DNA of 64,000 bases from an uncultured Caldilineaceae bacterium (GCA_958295915.1 OY282381.1:518722-582721), one strand, 5' to 3'; shown: positions 35,924 through 44,962, numbered from the stretch's first letter. Notes: generated by a model from the sequence alone, not told the origin. Program-made: numbers and translations.

Positions 35924-38044
35924 CATTGTACGGCCCGCTGTCTTCCACACGATCCGGCTGTTGGGGTCGCCGTAGAGGGTATAGGCGAGCCAGGTGGGAT
36001 TGGCGCTCTGCATGGCGCGGATCTGCTGTCGCGCCGCGAAGAACGACTCACCAAGCGTTTTGCCAGCCCACAGCTCCTCGTAGAATGCCTGGGCGAACTT
36101 TGAGGCCAGTTCATCATTCACCTCCCACAGAGCGCCGACGAACGCAGTCACCCCTAGGTGATCCACCAGGCGCTGGGCCCAGCCGCCCAGTCCGGTCAGG
36201 TTGAAGCCGACCCGCGCGCCGTGGCAGGTGTTGAGGAAAAAGAGCGGTTTTTCTCGCCGTAGCCCTCTGGCTCTGCGTCTGTTCAGGTCGCTTGGGAATA
36301 GCGGCTCGCCCTGCAACACAATGGGGGATTCGTCTGCGAATGCCTGGTTGAAATTCCCGTGGGTGGCGAAATGGAAGAGCTGCGCGCCGCCCTTCTGCGC
36401 GAGATCAAGAAACTCCTCGCGCGTCGTAATCGGTTCGGCGATCTCGATCGCGCGAGCAGCCAAGCTGTCAAAATACCGGATCTCCTCCCATACGAAATCC
36501 AGATCCAGAATCGGCGCAACCAGTCGAGCGGCCTGAATGTCCAGATCCGATGGCACTGCCACGCCCGCCAGCCAGCGGCTCATCTGCCAAACCCCGGCCA
36601 GGTGGTCGTCTTCCACATCTTTGCCATCCACTTCATCGTAGGGTTTGACCAGTTCCCAGGGAATCCATGGCTCGTCGCTGACGATGAGCAGGTTCTTCAA
36701 CTTCCCTGCCTCGCGCAGTTCCTTCAACTCCCAATAGATCTTGCGCAAGGGTTCCGGAAAGAGTCGCTCATAGAGTTCGATGCCGATATCAGCGATCTCA
36801 TCTTCCAACCGCTTGGCCTCGTCGGTGTACATATCCGCGCCGGCCCTGGCCGCAAATACACTGAGTCGCTCGACCAATCGATCGAAAAAGATGTCGGGGC
36901 TGGACAGCTCATGAAACACAATCGAGCCGACGGCACGGTCATCCAACGCCGGTAGCTTCCGTGAATGGAGATGAAAATGAAGAGTGCGGCCATCCGCGTC
37001 GCGGATGATCCGCAGTTCTACATCTGCCGGCGGCACTAGCGTCCCCTGTGGAATGGTGACACCGTCTACCGCGCGGATCACCGAGGCCGTACCGAAGGCA
37101 ACAGGCGCGGCTGCCTCGTCGTCGATGGCGGCGCCGGCCCGTCGGCTGCGGTTACGGAGGAGCCGAAAGGCCCTGACGTCCACCTCCAGCGTCAGGGAGC
37201 CGACATTGCGGCGCCGATGATAGAAGTCGACAATCACCCAGTGGGGACCGGTGCGGTTGTCGACGAGCTGCAGCAGAAACACCGCCGGCTGGGAATCACG
37301 GGTCTGAGGGACAGCAATCGTGCGCCGCAGGGCCGGCCCGTCGAATTCGCCGGGTCCGTGGCCGCTGACCTCCGCAAAGCCGGGCGCGCGCACAACCACA
37401 TCCACGAACTCGACTTCGTCCTGAAAAATGATGCTGACCTCGCTCTCGGCCCGGCTCTCCTGCGGCCGGTCGCGTACCAGTTGCACCACCAGTGGATATT
37501 TGACATCAGTGTGATTGGAGATGCTCTGAGGAAAGTCCACATAGGTGAAGAACTGAACCGTTGTACCGCCCCTGACGCCCTCTGGCGCCTGTCCGCCTGC
37601 CGCTGCGGGGCCCGGCGTCGACACAGCGGCAGGCGGTATCTGGCTTGGGGCCGAGCGAAGCACATAGTTGGAAGGTTCATCCCGCATTACCCGCAACAAA
37701 TTAAGCGCTTGCAGATAGCTAATGCCCTTCCCCCCCCGGTGGCTTTCATCTGTCTTACCGTTGCGCATGGACTCAAAGACGATGGGCATCACCCCATCGA
37801 GGGCTGCCAGATCGTCCAAGAAACCGGCCAGAATCGCGCGGCGTTCCGATGCGCTGATGCTGCTATTGCTCGCTGCCGCCGCTGCCGCCATACGCAGTTG
37901 ATCCACTTGGCTTCGGGTGTGCGGGTCGAGTTCCGGCCAGTAGCGATAGATCTGGCGGAGGACCGTATCCACGGTATTCAGCAGGCGGCGGTCATCCCAA
38001 TATTGAGAGGACAATTCCTCACGTATCTGTTTCAGTTCCTCCAT
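35903..38044 (-). CDS. CHAT-domain (caspase-like) protein with N-terminal helical domain
   Basis: The 713-residue protein has a C-terminal CHAT peptidase domain with the catalytic dyad His562 (LFHFATHGNF) and Cys607 (FFLNTCHGAR). The GGWAQRLVDHLGVTAFVGALWEVND and LAYTLYGDPN tail is typical of the family. The N-terminal 100 residues are helical. The middle (about 150-330) looks beta-rich (FFTYVDFPQSI, VDVVVRAPGF) and contains a Pro/Ala linker. CHAT proteases act in bacterial defence and programmed-death modules; no partner with a matching adaptor is recognised here. AAGGAC supports the start. Confidence 0.85.
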   Translation of the reverse strand: MEELKQIREELSSQYWDDRRLLNTVDTVLRQIYRYWPELDPHTRSQVDQLRMAAAAAASNSSISASERRAILAGFLDDLAALDGVMPIVFESMRNGKTDESHRGGKGISYLQALNLLRVMRDEPSNYVLRSAPSQIPPAAVSTPGPAAAGGQAPEGVRGGTTVQFFTYVDFPQSISNHTDVKYPLVVQLVRDRPQESRAESEVSIIFQDEVEFVDVVVRAPGFAEVSGHGPGEFDGPALRRTIAVPQTRDSQPAVFLLQLVDNRTGPHWVIVDFYHRRRNVGSLTLEVDVRAFRLLRNRSRRAGAAIDDEAAAPVAFGTASVIRAVDGVTIPQGTLVPPADVELRIIRDADGRTLHFHLHSRKLPALDDRAVGSIVFHELSSPDIFFDRLVERLSVFAARAGADMYTDEAKRLEDEIADIGIELYERLFPEPLRKIYWELKELREAGKLKNLLIVSDEPWIPWELVKPYDEVDGKDVEDDHLAGVWQMSRWLAGVAVPSDLDIQAARLVAPILDLDFVWEEIRYFDSLAARAIEIAEPITTREEFLDLAQKGGAQLFHFATHGNFNQAFADESPIVLQGEPLFPSDLNRRRARGLRREKPLFFLNTCHGARVGFNLTGLGGWAQRLVDHLGVTAFVGALWEVNDELASKFAQAFYEELWAGKTLGESFFAARQQIRAMQSANPTWLAYTLYGDPNSRIVWKTAGRTMVGIPTA

Positions 38045-38106
38045 ATTTTCGTCCTTAGTAGAGGGCTTTTCTCAGGATGAAGCCGGCAGGTTCGCCGAGA
38101 CGACCG

Positions 38107-38129
38107 CCGACTCCGAGCGCTCGAGTCGG
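38107..38129. repeat. 23-bp near-palindrome upstream of the CHAT gene
   Basis: CCGACTCCGAGCGCTCGAGTCGG is palindromic apart from a shifted base on each side of the centre. It lies in the 437-base divergent gap between the CHAT and JAMM genes, which holds no credible gene. Confidence 0.45.
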
Positions 38130-38222
38130 AACAGATCATGGGCAAGACGCGGCAAAATCGGCATATTGAAATTCTTGGGCAACGTTGATTCGGACCGGGG
38201 GACGACGCCATTAATTGGCAGG

Positions 38223-38252
38223 ATTTTATCATAAACAATAGCGGTTTTTCAA
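38223..38252 (-). promoter_or_regulatory. Sigma70-like promoter for the CHAT gene
   Basis: On the minus strand TTGAAA (38252-38247) and TAAAAT (38228-38223) are 18 bases apart. This would leave a leader of about 170 bases before the ATG at 38044, containing the palindrome at 38107. Confidence 0.45.
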
Positions 38253-38481
38253 TTGCCCTGCAATCTCTCCAAGCCATTGCGCAGGGCAGTAGGCCCGGAA
38301 CTGCATAGCCCAAATTCGAGGCGCATCTGGATCGAGCCAGGGTCGCGCTGTCGGGAGTGCAGATGGCGGCTGGCGCTCGGTTGGCATTTTTGCCGGGGTC
38401 GGTTGTAAAATGCTGTCATTATCATTGCCAAGCGCAGGACATGCTGACTCTGCCGCCTGCCATCTCTCGTAGGAGCATGTA

Positions 38482-39096
38482 ATGGACATCGTTCATTTGC
38501 CACGCATACTTTACGATGAAATCATCACCCACGCCAGGGAAGGCAAACCGGAGGAAATTTGCGGCATTCTGCGAGGCCGCGCTGGGCGGGCGTTCAAACT
38601 CTACCGCGCCCGCAATCTGGCGCAAGATAAGATTGAAAACTACGACGTGGACCCACAGACACTCCTGAAGCAGTTCGAGTTCGAGGAGGCGGGGGACGAA
38701 ATGGTAGGAATCTACCACTCCCATCCAGTATCGGTCGCCTACCCCTCGGCCACCGATGCCTGGAACGCTCACTACCCAGAGACCTACTATCTGATCTGCT
38801 CGCTGGAGTTCGACGATGCACCGGTGATCCGGGCCTTTCGCATGGTCGCGGAATGGCTCGATGCAGATATTGACACAATACGGAACTCAGTGCCATTTGT
38901 TGAAGTGCGACGCCACCTGTTCGGTTACTATCAGGCCGTAGATGCGCCTGTGCCGGAGGCGATGGTTGAACTGCTGGCCGGTATGGAAGCGCCCCTGTAT
39001 GTTGTTGTCAACATAGACGAATCGGATGTTGTGGACGACTTTCGGGTCGTCTGTGTGCGGGAGTTCCCGGTGCAGGCGCTGGAGAACGGATTGTAG
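38482..39096 (+). CDS. JAMM/MPN+ metalloprotease, M67 family (Mec+-like)
   Basis: The 204-residue protein shows the full zinc-protease signature: Glu25 in EEICGIL, His79-x-His81 in YHSHP, and Asp92 in PSATD (spacing H-x-H-x10-D). Mec+-type members release cysteine from a CysO-cysteine adduct or trim tails from sulfur carriers. The carrier genes in this window end in GG plus extra residues, which fits that role. The C-terminal about 70 residues are an extra segment without known motifs. AGGAG 7 bases before the ATG sets the start. An RM gene separates it from the cysteine genes at 43.4 kb. Confidence 0.88.
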   Translation: MDIVHLPRILYDEIITHAREGKPEEICGILRGRAGRAFKLYRARNLAQDKIENYDVDPQTLLKQFEFEEAGDEMVGIYHSHPVSVAYPSATDAWNAHYPETYYLICSLEFDDAPVIRAFRMVAEWLDADIDTIRNSVPFVEVRRHLFGYYQAVDAPVPEAMVELLAGMEAPLYVVVNIDESDVVDDFRVVCVREFPVQALENGL

Positions 39097-39184
39097 CCTC
39101 TGCCAGGCTACAGAGGGCGTCGGCGCGCGATACAGCGCCCATAATGACCGCCGATAAGCTGCGGAAAACGACGCCAGAGGAACG

Positions 39185-42100
39185 ATGAACGACAGTATCC
39201 ACTCGGACGGCGCAACCTCCCAGCCTTTGGGCATCGTTGCGCCGTCCGATAACGAAATCCGATCCGCGCTGGCTGCCCTGCCGGCGGGCGATTTCGCGGC
39301 CGCGGCGTCGGACCTGCTGGCCGCCCTCGGCTACCGCAGCGAGCGCACGCTGGAACTCTCCGGCGATGTGGGCGACTTCAGCGCGCAGTTTCCTGCCGCG
39401 AACCCGGACACGGCCACTGAACGCGTCTTCCGCGACAACGCCCAATCGGCGCGCCTCCTCTTTCAGCTGACCGATAGCGAAATCGAAGTGGCGGCGCCAG
39501 CTTCTTTGTTCGAGGCCGGCGGCTTTGACAGCGGCAACGCCCGCAGCTTCCTGTTCGTCGCCATCGAACTGCGTGGCGCTACCTACCCCCGTGGCCAGTA
39601 TGCCGCATTCACCCGCGAGATAAACAAACGGCTGAGCCAGCCCAGCGTCGTCCTCTTCAGGAGCGCCGCGGACCTGCTCACCCTGGCCTTCGTGCACCGC
39701 CGCCCCAACCGGCGCGCCCCCGACCGCGCCGTGCTGGGCAGCGTCTCGCTGATACGCGAGATCGACCCGGCCAGCCCCCACCGCGCCCATCTGGATATCC
39801 TGGCCGAACTGGCCCTGGCAGACCGGCTGCGCTGGATGGACGCGCGCGGCGCGCGGCACAACTTCGATGGTCTGCTGGCCGCCTGGCTGGACGCGCTGGA
39901 CACCGAAGAACTGAACCGGCGCTTCTACAGAGACCTGTTCGCCTGGTTCACCCGCGCGCTCAGCGAGGCTACCTTTCCCGCCAACGAAGCCAGGACCCTG
40001 CCGGCCGAAGAGCACGTCATCCGCCTGATCACGCGTCTGCTGTTCGTCTGGTTCATCCGGGAAAAGGGGCTGATCGCCGAAGATCTGTTCATCGAGGCGC
40101 GAGTCGAAAAGCTGCTGCAAGACTACGACCGTGACTCGGGCGATTCCTACTATCGCGCGGTGCTGCAAAACCTGTTCTTCGCCACGCTGAACACCGACAT
40201 CGAGCGGCGACGATTCGCCAGGAAAACGAACGCCGACCACCGCAACTTTTCCCTCTATCGCTATCGTGAAGAGATGGCCGAGCCCGACGCGCTGCGGGCG
40301 CTGTTCGCGCAGACGCCCTTCATCAACGGCGGCCTGTTCGACTGCCTGGACAGCGAGGAAGCGCCCAAACAGGGCGGCTATCGCATCGACTGCTTCAGCG
40401 ACAACGCCAACCAGCGCCGGGGGGCGCTCCTGCGCATCCCCAACCGTCTGTTCTTCGACAACGACGGGCTGATCCCCCTCTTCAAGCGCTACAAGTTCAC
40501 GGTCGAGGAGAACACGCCCGCGGAGCAGGAGGTGGCCCTGGACCCGGAGCTGCTGGGCAAGGTCTTCGAGAACCTGCTGGCCGCCTACAATCCCGAAACG
40601 CGCGCGAGCGCGCGCAAGCAGACCGGCTCCTACTACACCCCGCGCCCAGTGGTGGACTATATGGTGGACGAGGCTCTGGTCGCGGCCCTGGCGGAAAAAT
40701 GCCCGCCGGCCGCTGGCGACGCCGACTTCTGGCGCGAGCGTCTGCGCTATCTGTTGGACTACGAGGACGCGTTCAACGACGCCCATGAACTCTTTGTCGA
40801 GAGTGAACAAGAGAGCCTGGCGCGCGCCATCGCCGGATTGAAAATCCTCGACCCCGCGGTCGGCTCCGGCGCCTTTCCCATGGGCGCGCTGCACAAGCTG
40901 ACCCTGGCCCTGCGCCGCCTCGACCCCGACAACCGACGCTGGGAACAGCTGCAGAAAGAACTCGCCGCACAACGCGCGACGGCAGCTTTCGACACGCAGG
41001 ATCAGCGGGAGCGCGCTGCCGAGCTACAAGAGATCAGCGATACCTTCGAGCGCTGCCGCGACTCCGACTTCGGACGCAAGCTCTATCTGATCCAGAACAG
41101 CGTCTACGGCGTGGACATTCAGACCATCGCCACCCAGATCGCCAAATTGCGCTTCTTCATCTCCCTGGCCATCGAGCAGGAGCCCGACCGCAACGCCGCC
41201 AACTACGGCATCAAGCCCCTGCCCAACCTCGAAACCCGCTTCGTCGCCGCCAATACGCTCATCAGTCTTAAAGGCGAACGGATGCTGACGAGCGAGAAAG
41301 CGCAGGATCTGGAGCATGAGTTGGTTAAAAATCGCGAGCGGTATTTTCATGCAATCACGCGCCACCGCAAACTTGCGTGCAGGAAAAAAGACAAAGCGTT
41401 GCGCGAGGGCTTGGCAGCGGAATTACAGAATATCGGCATGCCCGCCGATGACGCGCAAAGAATCGCCCGCTGGGACCCCTACGACCAGAACGCCAGCGCC
41501 GACTGGTTCGATGCCAAGTATATGTTCGGCGTGGGAGACGGCTTCGATGTGGTCATCGGCAACCCGCCCTATGTACAGTTGCAGAAAGACGGCGGCAAAC
41601 TGGGCAAACTCTACAAGGACGCCGGCTACAAAACCTTCGTCCGCAGCGGCGATATCTACCAGCTTTTCTATGAAAAAGGCTGTCAACTGCTCACAGCGCG
41701 ACACGGCTTCTTGTCCTATATCACCTCCAACAGTTGGCTGAAGGCACAATACGGCAAATCCACCCGCCGCTACTTCTCCGAGCGGCACACGCCCCTGCGA
41801 CTGCTGGAAATGGGCAAGGACATTTTTGAAAACGCCATCGTGGACACCAACATCCTGATGGCGCGCGAGGGCAGTAGCGATGAAGAGCTTCCAGCTATCC
41901 AAGCGGTTGATATGGATAAGCTGGCCGTCAAAGATTTTCCGCCTGACGAAAGCCTTTGGGGTCAGGCGCACCCGGATAGCGAAATGCCATGGAGCATCCT
42001 GTCACCCGCCGAACAGAATGTTATGAACAAGATGCAGGCTAACGGAACGGCGTTGAAAGAATGGGGTGTGCAAATCAATCTAGGAATCAAAACCGGCTAC

Positions 42101-42808
42101 AACGCCGCCTTCATCATCGACGACGCAACCAGGGATGCGCTGATTACCGAAAACCCGCGTTCCGCCGGCATCATCAAGCCGGTGCTGCGTGGCCGTGACA
42201 TTCAGCGTTACCGGGCGCACTGGGCGGGATTGTACTTGATTGACACGCACAACGGCTACGGCGGTGTACCTGCCGTCAATATTGACGACTACACGGCAAT
42301 CAAAAGCCATCTGGACGGGTTCTATCCCCAGCTGAAAAAGCGGCAAGACAAAGGCAAGACGCCGTACAATCTCCGCAATTGCGCCTACCACGAGGAATTC
42401 GCCAAAGAAAAACTGCTCTGGATGAATCTGTCGGACCGAGGTAGGTTTGCCTACTCCGATGCGGAAATGCACTGCAACAATGCAGGCTTCATTATGACTG
42501 GCGGTTCCATAAAATTCCTTTGCGCGATTTTGAACAGCGCCCTTATCACTTGGTTGATAAGAAACACTGCTAGGACGACCGGGATGGGGTTTATTGGGTG
42601 GGAAAAGTTCACCATCGAACGCTTGCCCATCCTCAGAATCACCGCCGCGCAGCAGCGCCCGTTCATCCGCCTGGTGGAGCGCATCCTGTCCGCCAAAGAC
42701 GCCGACCCGGACGCGGACACCGGCGAGTTGGAAGCGGAGATAGACCGGCTGGTGTATGCGCTCTACGGGCTGACGGCTGCGGAGATCGCGGCGGTGGAGA
42801 CTGTCTGA
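39185..42808 (+). CDS. Type IIG-like restriction-modification enzyme (Eco57I-type methylase domain)
   Basis: The 1207-residue protein has the SAM motif DPAVGSGAFPMG (about 558), catalytic NPPYVQL (about 794) and a C-terminal target-recognition region (about 950-1170). The N-terminal 450 residues are helical and carry YTPRPVVDYMV just before the methylase domain; a PD-(D/E)xK nuclease motif is not obvious, so cutting activity is unproven. Residues about 6-22 come from a dispersed palindromic element. The stop codon is the first codon of a TGAATCAGG repeat. AGAGGAACG precedes the ATG. It splits the JAMM gene from the cysteine genes. Confidence 0.85.
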   Translation: MNDSIHSDGATSQPLGIVAPSDNEIRSALAALPAGDFAAAASDLLAALGYRSERTLELSGDVGDFSAQFPAANPDTATERVFRDNAQSARLLFQLTDSEIEVAAPASLFEAGGFDSGNARSFLFVAIELRGATYPRGQYAAFTREINKRLSQPSVVLFRSAADLLTLAFVHRRPNRRAPDRAVLGSVSLIREIDPASPHRAHLDILAELALADRLRWMDARGARHNFDGLLAAWLDALDTEELNRRFYRDLFAWFTRALSEATFPANEARTLPAEEHVIRLITRLLFVWFIREKGLIAEDLFIEARVEKLLQDYDRDSGDSYYRAVLQNLFFATLNTDIERRRFARKTNADHRNFSLYRYREEMAEPDALRALFAQTPFINGGLFDCLDSEEAPKQGGYRIDCFSDNANQRRGALLRIPNRLFFDNDGLIPLFKRYKFTVEENTPAEQEVALDPELLGKVFENLLAAYNPETRASARKQTGSYYTPRPVVDYMVDEALVAALAEKCPPAAGDADFWRERLRYLLDYEDAFNDAHELFVESEQESLARAIAGLKILDPAVGSGAFPMGALHKLTLALRRLDPDNRRWEQLQKELAAQRATAAFDTQDQRERAAELQEISDTFERCRDSDFGRKLYLIQNSVYGVDIQTIATQIAKLRFFISLAIEQEPDRNAANYGIKPLPNLETRFVAANTLISLKGERMLTSEKAQDLEHELVKNRERYFHAITRHRKLACRKKDKALREGLAAELQNIGMPADDAQRIARWDPYDQNASADWFDAKYMFGVGDGFDVVIGNPPYVQLQKDGGKLGKLYKDAGYKTFVRSGDIYQLFYEKGCQLLTARHGFLSYITSNSWLKAQYGKSTRRYFSERHTPLRLLEMGKDIFENAIVDTNILMAREGSSDEELPAIQAVDMDKLAVKDFPPDESLWGQAHPDSEMPWSILSPAEQNVMNKMQANGTALKEWGVQINLGIKTGYNAAFIIDDATRDALITENPRSAGIIKPVLRGRDIQRYRAHWAGLYLIDTHNGYGGVPAVNIDDYTAIKSHLDGFYPQLKKRQDKGKTPYNLRNCAYHEEFAKEKLLWMNLSDRGRFAYSDAEMHCNNAGFIMTGGSIKFLCAILNSALITWLIRNTARTTGMGFIGWEKFTIERLPILRITAAQQRPFIRLVERILSAKDADPDADTGELEAEIDRLVYALYGLTAAEIAAVETV
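39201..39250. repeat. 51-bp palindromic element, copy B (inside the RM gene start)
   Basis: TCGGACGGCGCAAC (39203-39216) and GTTGCGCCGTCCGA (39236-39249) form a perfect 14-bp stem with a 19-base loop. The whole matches copy A at 2320-2370 with few differences. Here it is translated in frame as residues 6-22 of the RM enzyme. Confidence 0.85.
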
Positions 42809-42900
42809 ATCAGGATTTTCAGGATCAAAGGATAGGCAGGATGAGGGAGGTCGCCGCCTATCCCGCTCATCCCAAAATCCAGTGAATCCTGATGCTGACA
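42806..42900. repeat. Inverted repeats of the AATCAGGATT family after the RM gene
   Basis: TGAATCAGGATTTTCAGGAT at the RM gene stop is mirrored by ATCCAGTGAATCCTGATG at 42880-42899. Inner arms GGATAGGC/GCCTATCC and GGATGAG/CTCATCC add pairing. Other copies of AATCAGGATTTACAGG lie at 43332 and, inside a gene, at 44531. Confidence 0.7.
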
Positions 42901-42919
42901 ATGTATACATAGATTCAAT

Positions 42920-42948
42920 TTGACATTTTGCGCTATAAGAAGTATAGT
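42920..42948 (+). promoter_or_regulatory. Consensus sigma70 promoter upstream of the cysteine operon
   Basis: TTGACA (42920-42925), a 17-base spacer and TATAGT (42943-42948). This is the best promoter match in the window. Transcription would start near 42955, about 410 bases before the sulfur-carrier ATG. Confidence 0.75.
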
Positions 42949-42954
42949 GAAAGC

Positions 42955-43365
42955 CGGACGGAATCGTATACAAATTCATACCAAATCCAATGAGTCAACT
43001 CAAACAAGCGGCCTACCTGAAGATCTGCTCGTGTCTGTAGCGGGTGCAACCAGCAAGACGCTGGGGGTATCCCGCTGCCCAAGATACGAGCGATGAGGGC
43101 GGTCGTTTGAAATTGAACTCGCACTCGATGGACGTTTCTAAAACCGTAGGGGCACCCTTGTGGTTGTTCCCCTTGTGATTTTGCCCTGGGTCGAGGTTCA
43201 GCGCTGGATTCATCGCTTTGATGGCTCCAGTGTTTTTATTTTGGAGACGCAAAATCATTCGGGCGTCGCGCTATGCGCGAAGATGTGAGGCGCTCCACCC
43301 TCAACCGCCTGTCTGCACTTGAATAAATCAACATCAGGATTTACAGGAGTAAGGAGATTTGAGGA
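42955..43365 (+). other. Long untranslated leader of the cysteine operon, rich in dispersed repeats
   Basis: About 410 bases with no credible gene. It contains a GTAGGGGCACCCTTGTGG segment (43147), a 45-bp element at 43259-43303 shared with the LolD-like gene, and ATCAGGATTTACAGG at 43332. No known riboswitch is recognised. AGGAG occurs twice near 43345-43355 before the ATG. Confidence 0.5.
43259..43303. repeat. 45-bp element, copy A (intergenic)
   Basis: Matches 49019-49063 at about 41 of 45 positions by eye. It contains the hairpin TCGCGC-TAT-GCGCGA and ends GAGGCGCTCCACCCTCA. Copy B lies inside a coding sequence. Confidence 0.85.
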
Positions 43366-43644
43366 ATGGCAACCGTGTTTGTGCCGACTGCCTTGCGCCG
43401 CTTCACTGCGGGGCAGTCGAAAGTGGAAACGACTGGATCGACGGTTGGAGAGTTGATCGATCAATTGGAAAGCAGCTATCCGGGCATCGGCGAAAAACTG
43501 TTGAATGAAGACGGCAATGTGAAACGCTTTATCAACGTATTTCGCAATGACGACGAGATCCGCACCCTGGATGGGCTGGCGACGACCGTCGGCGACAGCG
43601 ACAAGATCTCAATTGTACCGGCGATGGCTGGAGGGAGTGACTGA
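43366..43644 (+). CDS. CysO-like ubiquitin-fold sulfur-carrier protein ending GG-SD
   Basis: The 92-residue beta-grasp protein resembles mycobacterial CysO (VPTALRRFTAGQ; FINVFRNDDEIRTLDG; ISIVPAMAGG). The thiocarboxylate-bearing Gly90 is followed by Ser-Asp, so two residues must be removed before activation. The next gene encodes the activating enzyme and overlaps in purpose, starting five bases downstream; cysM follows. This is the arrangement of the protein-thiocarboxylate route to cysteine. GAGATTTGAGG lies before the ATG. Confidence 0.87.
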   Translation: MATVFVPTALRRFTAGQSKVETTGSTVGELIDQLESSYPGIGEKLLNEDGNVKRFINVFRNDDEIRTLDGLATTVGDSDKISIVPAMAGGSD

Positions 43645-43648
43645 AATC

Positions 43649-44935
43649 ATGGCGCGACTAAACCGGGATCAATTGTTGCGATTGGCGAAGAGCGAGATCC
43701 AGGAGATCACCGTCAATCAGATGAAAGAGCGGCTCGACAACAGCGAAAGGCTGACCCTTGTCGACATACGCGAACGGGATGAATGGGTGCAAGGACACAT
43801 CCCCGACGCCGAATTTGTGCCGCGTGGATTTCTGGAACTGCAGATCGAGCAGCATCAGCCAGATCGCTCTCAGCCGCTGGTGATCTACTGCGCTGGCGGC
43901 GTTCGTTCCGCCCTGGCCGCCCGTAATCTGCAGGAGATGGGATACGCGGATGTCTACTCGTTGATCGGCGGTTTTAGCGGTTGGAAGAACGCTGGGCTGC
44001 CCTTCAAAGTGCCCAGGGTTCTGACAGAAGATCAACACATTCGCTACAGCCGTCACACAATTCTGGACGAACTGGGAGAAGAGGGCCAGATCAAACTACT
44101 GGATAGCAAAGCGCTGCTCATCGGGGCCGGTGGTTTGGGCAGCCCGGCCGCCATCTATCTGGCGGCTGCCGGTGTCGGGCAGTTGGGCATTATCGACTTT
44201 GACGATGTGGACACCTCCAATTTGCAGCGTCAGGTGCTGCACGGTGTCAGCGATGTGGGACGACCCAAAGTCGAGTCGGCCCGAGATCATATCGCCGAAA
44301 TCAATCCAGATGTCAAGGTAGTGGGCTATCGGGAGCCGATCACCAGCCATAACGCCTTCGAGATTATGCAGGGCTACGATGTCGTCATCAACGGGTCGGA
44401 CAATTTCCCCACCCGCTATCTGGTGAACGATGCCTGCCAGATGCTCGGCATTCCGCTAGTGGACGCCAGCATCTTTATGTTCGAAGGCCAGGTAACGGTC
44501 TATCGGCCTGAATCTCCTGAATCTGCCACCGAATCAGGATTTACGGGATTTGACGGCCCTTGCTATCGCTGCCTTTACCCGGATCCGCCACCTCCCGGCG
44601 AGGTGCCGAGCTGCGCTGAAGCGGGCGTGCTGGGCGTCCTGCCCGGAATCGTCGGCTCCGTCCAGGCGATTGAGGCCATCAAACTGATTGCCGGTATCGG
44701 CGAGCCGCTAATCGGGCGTCTGCTGATGATCGATACACTGGACATGACCTTCCGGACGCTAAAGGTGAACCGCAACCCTTCATGCCCGATCTGCGGCGAT
44801 CAACCGACTGTAACGGAGCTGATCGACTATGAGCAGTTCTGTGGTTTGCCCAGCGTCAACGCACAGCCGATAGAAACGACAACTGTGACAGTGACTGCCA
44901 ATGGCACTGGGCAACCAGCCCTGGCAAGGGTTTAG
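43649..44935 (+). CDS. Rhodanese-ThiF/MoeB sulfur-carrier activating enzyme (MoeZ-like, rhodanese domain N-terminal)
   Basis: The 428-residue fusion has a rhodanese domain first (about 20-118; active Cys81 in IYCAGGVRS) and a ThiF/E1-like adenylating domain second (GAGGLGSPAAIYLA; zinc Cys in CYRC and CPIC; Cys322 in SCAEAGVLG). In MoeZ the order is the reverse. It should adenylate the carrier protein and deliver sulfur to its C-terminus. Residues about 287-303, between VTVYRP and GPCYRC, are extra and coded by an AATCAGGATTTACGG repeat. The C-terminal tail after PTVTELIDYEQFC is also non-conserved. GGAGGGAG precedes the ATG. Confidence 0.92.
   Translation: MARLNRDQLLRLAKSEIQEITVNQMKERLDNSERLTLVDIRERDEWVQGHIPDAEFVPRGFLELQIEQHQPDRSQPLVIYCAGGVRSALAARNLQEMGYADVYSLIGGFSGWKNAGLPFKVPRVLTEDQHIRYSRHTILDELGEEGQIKLLDSKALLIGAGGLGSPAAIYLAAAGVGQLGIIDFDDVDTSNLQRQVLHGVSDVGRPKVESARDHIAEINPDVKVVGYREPITSHNAFEIMQGYDVVINGSDNFPTRYLVNDACQMLGIPLVDASIFMFEGQVTVYRPESPESATESGFTGFDGPCYRCLYPDPPPPGEVPSCAEAGVLGVLPGIVGSVQAIEAIKLIAGIGEPLIGRLLMIDTLDMTFRTLKVNRNPSCPICGDQPTVTELIDYEQFCGLPSVNAQPIETTTVTVTANGTGQPALARV
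44531..44554 (+). repeat. AATCAGGATTTACGGGATT repeat inside the MoeZ-like gene
   Basis: GAATCAGGATTTACGGGATT matches intergenic copies at 42806 and 43332. It is read in frame as ESGFTGF in a stretch of about 17 residues that E1-like proteins normally lack. Confidence 0.7.
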
Positions 44936-44962
44936 CCGGAATTATTCGTTCATCATGAACTA

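Noticed and set aside
38229..38503. Possible small gene on the minus strand upstream of the JAMM gene
   Set aside because: Overlaps the JAMM start, lacks a ribosome site and shows no recognisable motif.
39008..40972. A 654-residue antisense frame over the RM gene
   Set aside because: It mirrors a high-GC coding gene with clear methylase motifs; the translation has no family signature.
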